From the NCBI GenBank assembly GCA_009924725.1, contig RFRA01000003.1:1-19360 (forward strand): a stretch of DNA of 19,360 nucleotides. The letters run 5' to 3'. The notes beneath the pieces were generated by a model. That model searched no databases, was not told where the DNA came from, and was given only the letters and a program-made list of their open reading frames with translations. This document shows, one piece after another, positions 1 to 7,003 of this stretch. How positions within the stretch are numbered: the stretch's first letter is position 1; the number at the start of each line of letters is the position of its first letter. The translations under genes were made by a program, and so were the position numbers. This DNA comes from Actinomycetota bacterium. GTDB lineage: Bacteria; Actinomycetota; Actinomycetes; Nanopelagicales; Nanopelagicaceae.

Positions 1-28
1 TGATGGCGACTTTGTGGAGCGGTCATGA
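1..28 (+). CDS. C-terminal end of an upstream gene (partial)
   Basis: An open frame enters the window from the left and ends at a TGA at 26-28, giving the last eight residues DGDFVERS. The stop overlaps the ATG of pimA in an ATGA arrangement, so the two genes are probably translationally coupled. In mycobacteria and many other actinobacteria the gene directly before pimA encodes the phosphatidylinositol mannoside acyltransferase PatA, so this could be its C-terminus. Eight residues cannot confirm that, and the identity is inferred from synteny alone. Confidence 0.5.
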
Positions 29-1197
29 TTAATCGTAAATTAAGAATTGGACTTGTTTGTCCCTACAGTTGGGATGTTCCGGGTGGAGTGCAAAACCATA
101 TTCGTGATCTGGCTGAGTTCCTGATTAATAACGGGCATCATGTTGAAGTTTTGGCACCGGCAACTGAAAGCGAAGATTTACCTGACTATGTTGTTAGCGC
201 TGGTCGCGCAGTTTCGATTCCGTATAACGGCGCAGTTGCCAGAGTCTTGTTTGGCGTTGGTGCAAATAGTCGAGTCCGTAACTGGATAAATGATGGTGAC
301 TTTGATTTGCTCCACTTGCATGAGCCAGCGATTCCTTCACTATCACTCCTTGCCTGTTGGGCTGGCGAAGGCGCGATGGTTGGAACCTTCCACGCAGCAG
401 CAAAGTATCAAAAGGCAATCGTGGCAATCGGACCAATTCTCGAGCCCGTGATTGAAAAGCTTTCAGCACGTATCGCAGTGAGCGAATCAGCTCGTTTAAC
501 GTTAACAGCGCACCTAGAGACTAATGCAATCGTCATTCCAAATGGAATTTATGCCGATAATTATCGTAATGGTGTCTCTCGCATTGAGTGGCAAGGAAAC
601 ACGATCGGGTTTCTCGGCAGGTTTGAAGAAGATAGAAAAGGATTGCCGGTGTTACTAGATGCGCTGCCGATTGTTTCGCGCTTCATTCCAGATATCCGGG
701 TTCTAATCGCCGGACCTGGAGATAGCCAGGAAGTTTTGGAGAAAGTGGATCCGCAACTTCGCAATCGAGTTGAATTCTTAGGCAAGATCAGTGAAATAGA
801 TAAAGCCAATTTCCTAGCAAGTGTTTCGCTCTACATTGCGCCGAATACTGGCGGTGAATCTTTCGGAATAATTTTAGCTGAGGCTATGGCCGGTGGCGCC
901 GCGGTCGTTGCAAGTGATATCCCAGCATTCGCCGATGTCTTAGGTAATGGGCAATTTGGTGCGCTATTTGAAACTGAAAATTCGGAAAATTTAGCAAAAG
1001 TGATTATTGATTTACTGCGCGATGACTCCAAGCGAATGGAGTTAGCGCGAGCAGGGGCAGTTCATGCACAAAGATACGACTGGAGCCAAGTGGGTGAAGA
1101 AATTTTTGAAGTTTACGAACTTGCCATGGTGAAGGGGCAGAAAGTCTCGCTTACTTCAGATAATCGCCCGTGGTCTAGATTCTTAGGACGGGATTAG
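25..1197 (+). CDS. pimA: Phosphatidylinositol alpha-mannosyltransferase PimA (GT4 family)
   Basis: This 390-residue GT-B glycosyltransferase is expected to transfer mannose from GDP-mannose to the inositol of phosphatidylinositol on the cytoplasmic membrane face, the first step of PIM synthesis. The N-terminal half strongly resembles mycobacterial PimA: CPYSWDVPGGVQ with the GGVQ loop at residues 20-23, the stretch GRAVSIPYNG, and LHLHEPAIPSLS. The C-terminal donor-binding half has GRFEEDRKG with R199 and K205, matching the nucleotide-sugar phosphate ligands of the family, and an E278-x7-E286 motif in GESFGIILAEAMAGG. Length fits the family (about 380). The ATG overlaps the previous stop, supporting the start. 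The next gene follows after two bases, indicating an operon. Other GT4 mannosyltransferases are possible, but the N-terminal signature and position favour PimA. Confidence 0.93.
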   Translation: MINRKLRIGLVCPYSWDVPGGVQNHIRDLAEFLINNGHHVEVLAPATESEDLPDYVVSAGRAVSIPYNGAVARVLFGVGANSRVRNWINDGDFDLLHLHEPAIPSLSLLACWAGEGAMVGTFHAAAKYQKAIVAIGPILEPVIEKLSARIAVSESARLTLTAHLETNAIVIPNGIYADNYRNGVSRIEWQGNTIGFLGRFEEDRKGLPVLLDALPIVSRFIPDIRVLIAGPGDSQEVLEKVDPQLRNRVEFLGKISEIDKANFLASVSLYIAPNTGGESFGIILAEAMAGGAAVVASDIPAFADVLGNGQFGALFETENSENLAKVIIDLLRDDSKRMELARAGAVHAQRYDWSQVGEEIFEVYELAMVKGQKVSLTSDNRPWSRFLGRD

Positions 1198-1199
1198 CC

Positions 1200-1703
1200 A
1201 TGAAAAACATCTTGCTCTTAGCTGGACTAGCAATTCTGACATTCTGGTATCTAAGTTTTTCGGCCGGCCGATTAGATCGTTTACATCATCGGGTTGAAAC
1301 AAGTTGGGCGACGCTTGATTCATTACTCCAGAAGCGGGCGGCGATAGCTCTTGAAGTTGCCCGCAGTGCAATTACAGATCCCGCGACTTCTCTTCTCTTG
1401 ACCGCCAGTGCTTATCAGGCCCGTAGCGCAGATGTAGAAGACCGATCTAGCGCCGAGAGTGTTTTATCTGGCGCACTAGGAATGATGTTGGCAGAGCGTG
1501 AAAGCATCGTCGCTAAGTCGGATCAAGCTCTGTTGCAGGAACTCGAGGAATTAACAGACAAAATAAAAATCGCGATTGCGATTCACGTTGAGGCGGTAAC
1601 TCGTACCCAATTGATTCGTCGGAAGTTAGTTTTTCGATTATTCCGCTTAGCTGGAAAAGCGCCGCTACCCGTTACGTATGAGTTTGAAGCCGATGCGATT
1701 TAA
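1200..1703 (+). CDS. Small LemA-like single-pass membrane protein, function unknown
   Basis: A 167-residue protein begins two bases after pimA. It has one hydrophobic segment at about residues 4-22, followed by RLDRLHHRVETSWATLDSLLQKRAAIA, spread over roughly residues 24-50, which recalls the start of LemA-type helical proteins; the remainder is alpha-helical and mostly soluble. In several actinobacteria the gene after pimA encodes a membrane protein with a similar LemA-like N-terminus joined to a NUDIX domain; here no NUDIX box is present, so this could be a reduced version of that neighbour. That comparison comes from recalled synteny. The 3' end overlaps the start of the next frame by 26 bases (11 if the later ATG is used), so it belongs to the same transcript. 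No enzymatic function can be assigned. Confidence 0.75.
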   Translation: MKNILLLAGLAILTFWYLSFSAGRLDRLHHRVETSWATLDSLLQKRAAIALEVARSAITDPATSLLLTASAYQARSADVEDRSSAESVLSGALGMMLAERESIVAKSDQALLQELEELTDKIKIAIAIHVEAVTRTQLIRRKLVFRLFRLAGKAPLPVTYEFEADAI

Positions 1704-3342
1704 AATTGTAGTTGCCTCCATCATTTGCGCACTTTCGCTTTCAAGTTGTGTAACTGATCAAAGTTCATCTGCAGGGAAAGAAAAATCTTACAATTCATTG
1801 AGCGGACGGTCCGGGATTAACGGGCCAACTCTTGTGGTAAAAATAGATGACACTTCATCTGCTCGCCCTCAGATCGGGTTAGAGGATGCTGACGTGGTTT
1901 ACATTGAACAGGTCGAAGGTGGGCTCACTCGTCTAGCGGCAATTTTTTCTTCAGTGATTCCACAAAATATTGGACCAGTTCGAAGTGCTCGAATTTCGGA
2001 TATAGATATTCTCTCGCAATACGGCAAAGTTGTCTTTGCATATAGTGGTGCACAAGCTGCATTGCTGTCAGTTATAGCTAATTCAAATCTTTGGGATTAC
2101 GGAGCTCAACGTCAGTCTCCTACTATTTATACGCGAGATCCCAATCGGTCGGCCCCATATGACATGGTGTTACGGGCCGATTTACTTCTTGAAAAAGCCA
2201 AGAGGGATCAACGCGAAATTTCTAATTCAAAATCAGTCGGCTGGAGTTTTGGTGATGCACCGGCAGGTGGCGTAGCAATCGATTCAGTTTCACTTCGTTG
2301 GCCGGCTTCAAAATATGAAGCAACTTGGTCAAAGACCGAAAAACGTTGGTTATTAAGTAATGGCGGCGTTGCAAATTTCGCAGCCGGTGGCAAACAGTTG
2401 GGCCCGACTACATTGGTAAGGCTTTCGAATAAACTTAAAACTAGGAGCATCTGCATGAGCCAGAATGTAGGAACAGCACGAGTCAAGCGCGGCATGGCCG
2501 AGATGCTTAAGGGCGGCGTGATCATGGACGTTGTTAACGTTGAGCAAGCCAAGATTGCTGAAGATTCTGGTGCGGTAGCAGTTATGGCGCTTGAGCGCGT
2601 GCCTGCAGATATACGTGCACAAGGTGGCGTAGCTCGGATGTCTGACCCTGACATGATCGAAAAAATTAAGGCTGCGGTTTCAATTCCAGTTATGGCAAAA
2701 GCGCGCATTGGTCATTTCGTCGAGGCACAAATCTTGCAGAGCTTAGGTGTTGACTACATTGATGAGTCCGAAGTTTTAACTCCTTCGGATATGGAAAACC
2801 ATATTGATAAGTGGAACTTCACAGTTCCCTTTGTTTGTGGAGCTACCAACTTAGGCGAAGCACTTCGTCGTATCAATGAAGGTGCCGCCATGATTCGCTC
2901 GAAAGGCGAAGCTGGCACAGGCGATGTATCAAATGCGATGACTCATATGCGATCAATCGGTGGCGAGATCCGTCGCTTATCTAGTCTGCGTGAAGATGAA
3001 CTTTATGTCGCTGCAAAAAATATGCAGGCACCGTATGACTTAGTTAAGGAAGTTGCTGAAACTGGCAAGTTGCCTGTAGTTCTCTTCACAGCAGGCGGTA
3101 TTGCTACCCCTGCTGATGCTGCGCTAATGATGCAGATGGGCGCCGATGGTGTGTTCATCGGATCTGGTATTTTCAAATCTGGAGATCCAGCGTTGCGCGC
3201 TGCTGCGTGTGTTAAAGCCACAACTTTTCATGATGATCCAAAAGTTTTAGCTGACGTCTCGCGTGGCTTGGGTGAAGCAATGGTTGGCATAAACGTCGCC
3301 GATTTGCCAGTTGCGCACCGCCTCGCTGAACGCGGCTGGTAA
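1678..3342 (+). CDS. Continuous frame: truncated DUF3048 lipoprotein joined to PdxS
   Basis: This 554-codon frame has two unrelated parts. Residues 1-24 form a lipoprotein signal peptide with lipobox LSSC (Cys24; a second ATG at 1693, residue 6, also fits). Residues about 45-255 match the DUF3048 (YerB-like) extracytoplasmic family, with KIDDTSSARPQIGLEDADVVY, ARISDIDIL and the later SLRWPASKY region typical of it. The match stops near GPTTLV (base 2418), about halfway through the family's C-terminal domain; the rest, roughly 80 residues, is missing. After a 12-residue linker that reads like a former pdxS leader, a complete PdxS begins at residue 260. Taken literally, this would export a cytosolic enzyme as a lipoprotein. 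More likely the DUF3048 gene is a remnant that lost its stop through an in-frame deletion, or the junction is an assembly error, while PdxS is made from its own start. Confidence 0.7.
   Translation: MSLKPMRFKIVVASIICALSLSSCVTDQSSSAGKEKSYNSLSGRSGINGPTLVVKIDDTSSARPQIGLEDADVVYIEQVEGGLTRLAAIFSSVIPQNIGPVRSARISDIDILSQYGKVVFAYSGAQAALLSVIANSNLWDYGAQRQSPTIYTRDPNRSAPYDMVLRADLLLEKAKRDQREISNSKSVGWSFGDAPAGGVAIDSVSLRWPASKYEATWSKTEKRWLLSNGGVANFAAGGKQLGPTTLVRLSNKLKTRSICMSQNVGTARVKRGMAEMLKGGVIMDVVNVEQAKIAEDSGAVAVMALERVPADIRAQGGVARMSDPDMIEKIKAAVSIPVMAKARIGHFVEAQILQSLGVDYIDESEVLTPSDMENHIDKWNFTVPFVCGATNLGEALRRINEGAAMIRSKGEAGTGDVSNAMTHMRSIGGEIRRLSSLREDELYVAAKNMQAPYDLVKEVAETGKLPVVLFTAGGIATPADAALMMQMGADGVFIGSGIFKSGDPALRAAACVKATTFHDDPKVLADVSRGLGEAMVGINVADLPVAHRLAERGW
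2443..2447 (+). promoter_or_regulatory. Ribosome binding site of pdxS inside the fused frame
   Basis: AGGAG lies seven bases before the ATG at 2455, at ideal Shine-Dalgarno spacing. The ATG opens MSQNVGTARVKRGMAEM, the canonical PdxS N-terminus. This argues that pdxS is translated independently even though the upstream DUF3048 frame reads through without a stop. Confidence 0.75.
2455..3342 (+). CDS. pdxS: Pyridoxal 5'-phosphate synthase subunit PdxS
   Basis: PdxS is the synthase subunit of the DXP-independent vitamin B6 pathway: it condenses ribose 5-phosphate, glyceraldehyde 3-phosphate and ammonia to pyridoxal 5'-phosphate as a (beta/alpha)8 barrel that forms dodecamers in the cytoplasm. 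Counting from ATG 2455, the protein has 295 residues, the usual length, and is nearly collinear with Bacillus PdxS. Visible signatures are GGVIMDVVN, VMALERVPADIRAQGGVARM, the catalytic lysine K82 in VMAKARIGH that forms the ribose 5-phosphate imine, the second lysine K150 in RSKGEAGTG, and the closing ERGW. The start is chosen from the Shine-Dalgarno site at 2443-2447 and from family alignment. pdxT follows after 15 bases. The 5' neighbour is an unbroken, truncated DUF3048 frame, which is unusual. Confidence 0.95.
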   Translation: MSQNVGTARVKRGMAEMLKGGVIMDVVNVEQAKIAEDSGAVAVMALERVPADIRAQGGVARMSDPDMIEKIKAAVSIPVMAKARIGHFVEAQILQSLGVDYIDESEVLTPSDMENHIDKWNFTVPFVCGATNLGEALRRINEGAAMIRSKGEAGTGDVSNAMTHMRSIGGEIRRLSSLREDELYVAAKNMQAPYDLVKEVAETGKLPVVLFTAGGIATPADAALMMQMGADGVFIGSGIFKSGDPALRAAACVKATTFHDDPKVLADVSRGLGEAMVGINVADLPVAHRLAERGW

Positions 3343-3357
3343 TTCAAGGATCTAATT

Positions 3358-3957
3358 ATGCGAGTTGGTGTTCTAGCGCTGCAAGGCGATTTTCGAGAAC
3401 ACTTATTGGCACTTGAAGAATGCGGCGTAAGCGCCATCACTGTTCGTCGTCCTAGCGAATTAGAAACAGTCGATGCACTTATCCTTCCGGGCGGTGAATC
3501 GACTGCAATCGCTAACTTGGCTCGGAGCTTTGATCTCTTCGAGCCACTTAAAGTACGGATTAAAGCTGGAATGCCCACTTACGGGTCTTGTGCAGGAATG
3601 ATTTTGCTGGCTGATCGCGTCTTAGATGCCGTAGTTGGACAAGAAACTTTTGGTGGCCTAGATATTACGGTGCGCAGAAACGCATTTGGTCGTCAAGTCG
3701 ATTCATTTGAGACAGATTTAGAATTTGCCGGAATCACTCATCCGCCAGTTCGAGCAGTTTTCATTCGTGCTCCTTGGGTTGAATCCGTCGGTAATGATGT
3801 CGAAGTTTTGGCCAAATTTGAACATGCGGTTGCAGTGCGCCAAGGCGCTCTGTTAGCTACCAGTTTTCATCCTGAATTAACGGGGGATAATCGAATTCAT
3901 CGCTTCTTTATCGAATCGATAGCTCGACCGGCTTTGGAAAAGGCTGCGGTAAAGTAG
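3358..3957 (+). CDS. pdxT: Pyridoxal 5'-phosphate synthase glutaminase subunit PdxT
   Basis: This class I glutamine amidotransferase hydrolyses glutamine and channels ammonia to PdxS. The 199-residue length is normal. It begins MRVGVLALQGDFREH, has the PGGEST loop at residues 44-49, the nucleophile Cys78 in GSCAGM, and the triad partners His171 and Glu173 in SFHPEL. AAGGATC-type ribosome binding sequence (AAGGAT at about 3346-3351) precedes the ATG. It is adjacent to pdxS, as in most bacteria with this pathway; the thioesterase gene that separates them in mycobacteria is absent. All catalytic residues are present, so the PdxST complex appears functional. Confidence 0.96.
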   Translation: MRVGVLALQGDFREHLLALEECGVSAITVRRPSELETVDALILPGGESTAIANLARSFDLFEPLKVRIKAGMPTYGSCAGMILLADRVLDAVVGQETFGGLDITVRRNAFGRQVDSFETDLEFAGITHPPVRAVFIRAPWVESVGNDVEVLAKFEHAVAVRQGALLATSFHPELTGDNRIHRFFIESIARPALEKAAVK

Positions 3958-3966
3958 TGCAATAAC

Positions 3967-3989
3967 TTTCATCGGTAGTTTCGGTGAAA
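3967..3989 (+). terminator. Stem-loop between pdxT and yebC, possible weak terminator
   Basis: TTTCATCGG (3967-3975) can pair with TCGGTGAAA (3981-3989) across a five-base loop, making a nine-pair stem with two G-U pairs. It lies in the 49-base gap after pdxT. The following bases (ACTTCTAG) are not a clear uridine tract, so a strong intrinsic terminator is unlikely; a weak terminator or an RNA-stability element between the vitamin B6 genes and yebC is possible. Confidence 0.3.
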
Positions 3990-4006
3990 CTTCTAGGGGG
4001 TAGAAC

Positions 4007-4759
4007 ATGTCCGGCCATTCCAAGTGGGCAACGACGAAGCATAAGAAGGCAATCATCGATAGTCGTCGTGCCAAGAACTTTGCTAAGTTGATCAAAGCAA
4101 TTGAAGTTGCATCTCGCAATGGTGGCCCAGATATCGATGGAAACCCAACGCTATTTGATGCAATTGCTAAAGCTAAAAAGAACTCAATGCCGGCTGACAA
4201 TATTGAGCGGGCAGTAAAGCGTGGAGCGGGTTTGGAATCGGGCGGTGCTGATTGGCAGACCATTATGTATGAGGGCTATGGCCCAAATGGTGTTGCAATA
4301 ATGATTGAATGTTTATCTGATAACCGAAATCGTGCTGCATCTGAAGTACGCGTCGCAGTAACCCGAAATGGTGGAAGCATGGCTGATCCGGGTTCAGTTT
4401 CGTATTTATTCAATCGCAAAGGCGTAATCATTGTAAAGAAGATAGGTGAACTGACCGAAGATTCAATTCTAGAAGCCGTACTCGATGTTGGTGCCGAGGA
4501 AGTTAATGACTTAGGTGAGTCTTTTGAAGTAGTTTGCGAAGCGAGTGATCTAGTAGTTGTGCGCACCGCACTTCAAAGCGCTGGGATCGACTATGAGTCA
4601 GCTGATTCATCCTTTCTGCCTTCGATGACTATTCCGTTAGATGCCGAAGGTGCGACTAAAGTGTTTGAGTTAATCGATGCGATTGAAGAACTAGATGATG
4701 TTCAGAATGTGTTTAGCAACTTTGATGTATCTGATGAGGTAATGGCGAGCCTGACTTAA
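4007..4759 (+). CDS. yebC: YebC/PmpR (TACO1) family protein
   Basis: The 250-residue product starts MSGHSKWATTKHKKAIIDSRR, the near-invariant opening of the family, and continues with KNSMPADNIERAVKRG and YEGYGPNGVA(I)MIECLSDN, also diagnostic. Family members were long annotated as transcriptional regulators; more recent work assigns several to translation, relieving ribosome stalling at difficult proline-containing stretches, with the mitochondrial TACO1 as relative. A GGGGG-rich ribosome binding site (about 3996-4000) precedes the ATG. The gene sits directly before ruvC, as in many bacteria, but a separate promoter for ruvC appears to overlap its stop codon. Length and sequence are complete. 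Confidence 0.95.
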   Translation: MSGHSKWATTKHKKAIIDSRRAKNFAKLIKAIEVASRNGGPDIDGNPTLFDAIAKAKKNSMPADNIERAVKRGAGLESGGADWQTIMYEGYGPNGVAIMIECLSDNRNRAASEVRVAVTRNGGSMADPGSVSYLFNRKGVIIVKKIGELTEDSILEAVLDVGAEEVNDLGESFEVVCEASDLVVVRTALQSAGIDYESADSSFLPSMTIPLDAEGATKVFELIDAIEELDDVQNVFSNFDVSDEVMASLT

Positions 4760-4783
4760 CAAGGGTTAGCCAGTATCTAGGCT
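4756..4783 (+). promoter_or_regulatory. Predicted sigma-70 type promoter for leaderless ruvC
   Basis: TTAACA at 4756-4761 (five of six bases of the -35 consensus) is followed after 16 bases by TAGGCT at 4778-4783, a TAnnnT -10 box. Six bases later comes the GTG start of ruvC at 4790, so transcription would begin at or next to the start codon. No Shine-Dalgarno sequence lies before the GTG. The -35 box overlaps the yebC stop. Confidence 0.5.
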
Positions 4784-4789
4784 GAGCGG

Positions 4790-5344
4790 GTGAAGGTTCT
4801 AGGGATTGATCCAGGCTTAACCCGTTGTGGAATTGGCGTGGTCGAGGGATCAATTGGCGCTCCTTTGCAGATGGTGTCAATCGGAGTAATCCTTACTTCA
4901 TCGCAAGATCCAACCGAGATTCGGCTGTTGCAGTTGGAGCGAGAAATTCAACTCTGGATTACGGAATTCAAGCCCGATGTAATTGCGATTGAGAGAGTCT
5001 TCTCACAACATAATTTACGTACCGTAATGGGCACCGCTCAAGCAGCCGGAATCGCACTTTTGTTAGCCGCTCGAAATGAAATCAAGGTTGTAATGCACAC
5101 ACCAAGTGAGGTCAAAGCAGCAGTAACTGGTTCGGGACGAGCAAACAAAGCACAGGTGGCGAAAATGGTGCTAAGTATTCTCAAATTAGACGAAGCGCCA
5201 AAGCCAGCCGATAGCGCAGACGCGTTAGCGTTAGCGATCTGTCATATCTGGCGTGGCGGTGGAAATAGTAAAGTGGCAGCCGCAGTTGCTGCCGAGAAGA
5301 CTCGGATTGCAGCTCTTAAAAAGTTAGGGACCAGTAAGAAATGA
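4790..5344 (+). CDS. ruvC: Holliday junction endonuclease RuvC
   Basis: RuvC is the dimeric resolvase that cuts Holliday junctions in the RuvABC complex. The 184-residue protein begins at GTG with MKVLGIDPGLTRCG and carries the four acidic catalytic residues of the RNase H-like fold: Asp7, Glu68 (in IAIERVFS), Asp141 and Asp144 (in PADSADALA). The motif RTVMGTAQAAG is also typical. The GTG start is fixed by the conserved N-terminus; there is no good ribosome binding site, consistent with leaderless translation. The end overlaps ruvA by four bases (ATGA), so the two are coupled. Confidence 0.97.
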   Translation: MKVLGIDPGLTRCGIGVVEGSIGAPLQMVSIGVILTSSQDPTEIRLLQLEREIQLWITEFKPDVIAIERVFSQHNLRTVMGTAQAAGIALLLAARNEIKVVMHTPSEVKAAVTGSGRANKAQVAKMVLSILKLDEAPKPADSADALALAICHIWRGGGNSKVAAAVAAEKTRIAALKKLGTSKK

Positions 5345-5949
5345 TTGCGACGTTAACTGGCGAGATCAAATCGATCTCTCTCGATCGCGCGATCATTGAA
5401 GTTGGGGGAGTCGGACTTTCGATTAACTTAACCCAGAATTCAGCCACACATTTAAGTCTGGGCACGATCGTAACTTTTCATACTTCCTTAGTAGTGCGCG
5501 AAGAATCGTTAACACTTTATGGATTTTTAACAGCTGAGTCCAAACACCTTTTTGAACAAGTACAAACCGTTAGTGGCATCGGGCCGAAAGTTGCGCTTGC
5601 AATTCTGGGCTCGCTTTCACCTGACGAGTTAGCTGCTGCGATTGCAACTGAAAACATCTCGGCTATTGAGCGAGTACCAGGCATCGGTCGCAAAGGTGCG
5701 CAACGTTTGATTCTGGAATTGAAAGGAAAACTTTCAGATTTATCTGAAGGCACCCGCATTACAAATCATCAACCTGCTTGGCGTGAGCAACTCACAAATG
5801 CCCTCATTTCGCTGGGCTTTACGCCAAAAGACTCGGATCGTGCGATCACCAAAATTGTTAACGAACTGCAGGCCGATGGTCTTGAACCGGCTGATTTAGA
5901 GCTAAGCGAGATGCTAAAGAAAGCCCTGCAAAGTGGCGGTCATAAATAA
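5341..5949 (+). CDS. ruvA: Holliday junction branch migration protein RuvA
   Basis: RuvA binds four-way junctions as a tetramer and loads the RuvB motors. The 202-residue length is standard. Domain I (residues 1-65) is the OB fold starting MIATLTGEIKSI; domain II carries two helix-hairpin-helix motifs, VSGIGPKVALAIL and VPGIGRKGAQRLILELKGK; the C-terminal domain III, separated by a flexible linker around residues 138-150, would contact RuvB. The ATG overlaps the ruvC stop (ATGA), and the TAA overlaps the ruvB ATG by one base, a tight translational coupling that keeps the complex stoichiometric. Confidence 0.97.
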   Translation: MIATLTGEIKSISLDRAIIEVGGVGLSINLTQNSATHLSLGTIVTFHTSLVVREESLTLYGFLTAESKHLFEQVQTVSGIGPKVALAILGSLSPDELAAAIATENISAIERVPGIGRKGAQRLILELKGKLSDLSEGTRITNHQPAWREQLTNALISLGFTPKDSDRAITKIVNELQADGLEPADLELSEMLKKALQSGGHK

Positions 5950-6992
5950 TGGAAAATGAAGATCGCTTGATATCGCCAATAGCTGGCTTGGATGAATCGG
6001 CAGCTGAAGGCGCGCTGCGACCGAAAGATTTACAGGAATTTATTGGACAAGAGCGTGTGCGTCAGCAAATCGATGTCTTGCTTACTGCTGCAAAACATCG
6101 TGGCACTAGCGCAGATCACATTTTGCTTAGCGGGCCACCTGGTCTGGGCAAAACTACCTTGGCTTTAATTTTGGCAGCTGAGATGAAAACTCCAATTCGT
6201 ATTTCATCCGGCCCGGCTATTACACATGCTGGCGATCTGGCCTCAATTCTTTCCTCACTTGTTGAAGGCGAGATTTTATTTATTGATGAAATTCACCGCT
6301 TGCCAAGACCGGCAGAAGAGTTGCTGTATTTAGCTATGGAAGATTTCCGAGTAGATATCGTGGTTGGTAAAGGTCCAGGTGCAACAGCGATCCCGTTAGA
6401 ATTACCCAGATTTACGTTAGTTGGCGCAACAACTCGTGCCGGTTTATTGCCCAGTCCATTACGCGATCGATTTGGTTTTACGGCGCAATTAGATTTTTAT
6501 GCCGAATCAGAGATAGCGCAAGTGATCGCGAGATCTGCTGCAATGCTTGGATTAGCAATTGAGGCAAGAGCGATTGAACAAATAGCTAGCCGTTCGCGCG
6601 GCACGCCCCGTATTGCTAATCGTTTACTACGCCGCGTCCGCGACTATGCGCAAGTCAAAGGATCGAACAAACTCTCGTTAGATCACGCCAATGCCGCTCT
6701 GGAAATGTATGAAGTTGATGCCGCGGGCCTCGATCGACTCGATCGATCGGTTTTGATGGCATTAATTGAGAGATTTGGCGGGGGACCGGTTGGACTTTCC
6801 ACCCTGGCTATCGCCGTTGGCGAGGAAACTGAAACCGTCGAATCTGTGGCGGAACCGTTCTTGGTCCGAAATGGCTTTATGGCTCGGACCCCCCGCGGTC
6901 GTGTGGCTACTGCTTTAGGGTGGACGCATCTGGGCAAAGTTGCGCCTGCGGGCGCTACTTCGCTTTTCGACACACCGCTAAATGACGCCTAG
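5949..6992 (+). CDS. ruvB: Holliday junction branch migration ATPase RuvB
   Basis: RuvB is the hexameric AAA+ motor that drives branch migration with RuvA. The 347-residue protein shows ALRPKDLQEFIGQ near the N-terminus, Walker A GPPGLGKTT at residues 62-70, Walker B LFIDEIH with Asp113-Glu114, the sensor/RuvB signature GATTRAGLLPSPLRDRFG, and the arginine-rich sensor 2 region RGTPRIANRLLRRVRDYA. The C-terminal winged helix includes RTPRGRVAT, which contacts DNA. The start overlaps the ruvA stop by one base. A promoter for secD appears to overlap the final codons. Confidence 0.98.
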   Translation: MENEDRLISPIAGLDESAAEGALRPKDLQEFIGQERVRQQIDVLLTAAKHRGTSADHILLSGPPGLGKTTLALILAAEMKTPIRISSGPAITHAGDLASILSSLVEGEILFIDEIHRLPRPAEELLYLAMEDFRVDIVVGKGPGATAIPLELPRFTLVGATTRAGLLPSPLRDRFGFTAQLDFYAESEIAQVIARSAAMLGLAIEARAIEQIASRSRGTPRIANRLLRRVRDYAQVKGSNKLSLDHANAALEMYEVDAAGLDRLDRSVLMALIERFGGGPVGLSTLAIAVGEETETVESVAEPFLVRNGFMARTPRGRVATALGWTHLGKVAPAGATSLFDTPLNDA

Positions 6993-6995
6993 ACT
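6967..6995 (+). promoter_or_regulatory. Predicted promoter for secD overlapping the end of ruvB
   Basis: TCGACA at 6967-6972 (five of six bases of TTGACA) and TAGACT at 6990-6995 (a good -10) are separated by 17 bases, the optimum. The secD ATG follows eight bases after the -10 box and has no Shine-Dalgarno sequence, so a leaderless or nearly leaderless transcript is predicted. The -10 box includes the ruvB stop codon. Confidence 0.55.
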
Positions 6996-7003
6996 CACCT
7001 CTT

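Noticed and set aside
2208..2708. Open minus-strand frame of 166 codons across the DUF3048-pdxS junction
   Set aside because: It lies antisense to well-supported coding sequence, shows no recognisable motif and is a typical shadow frame.
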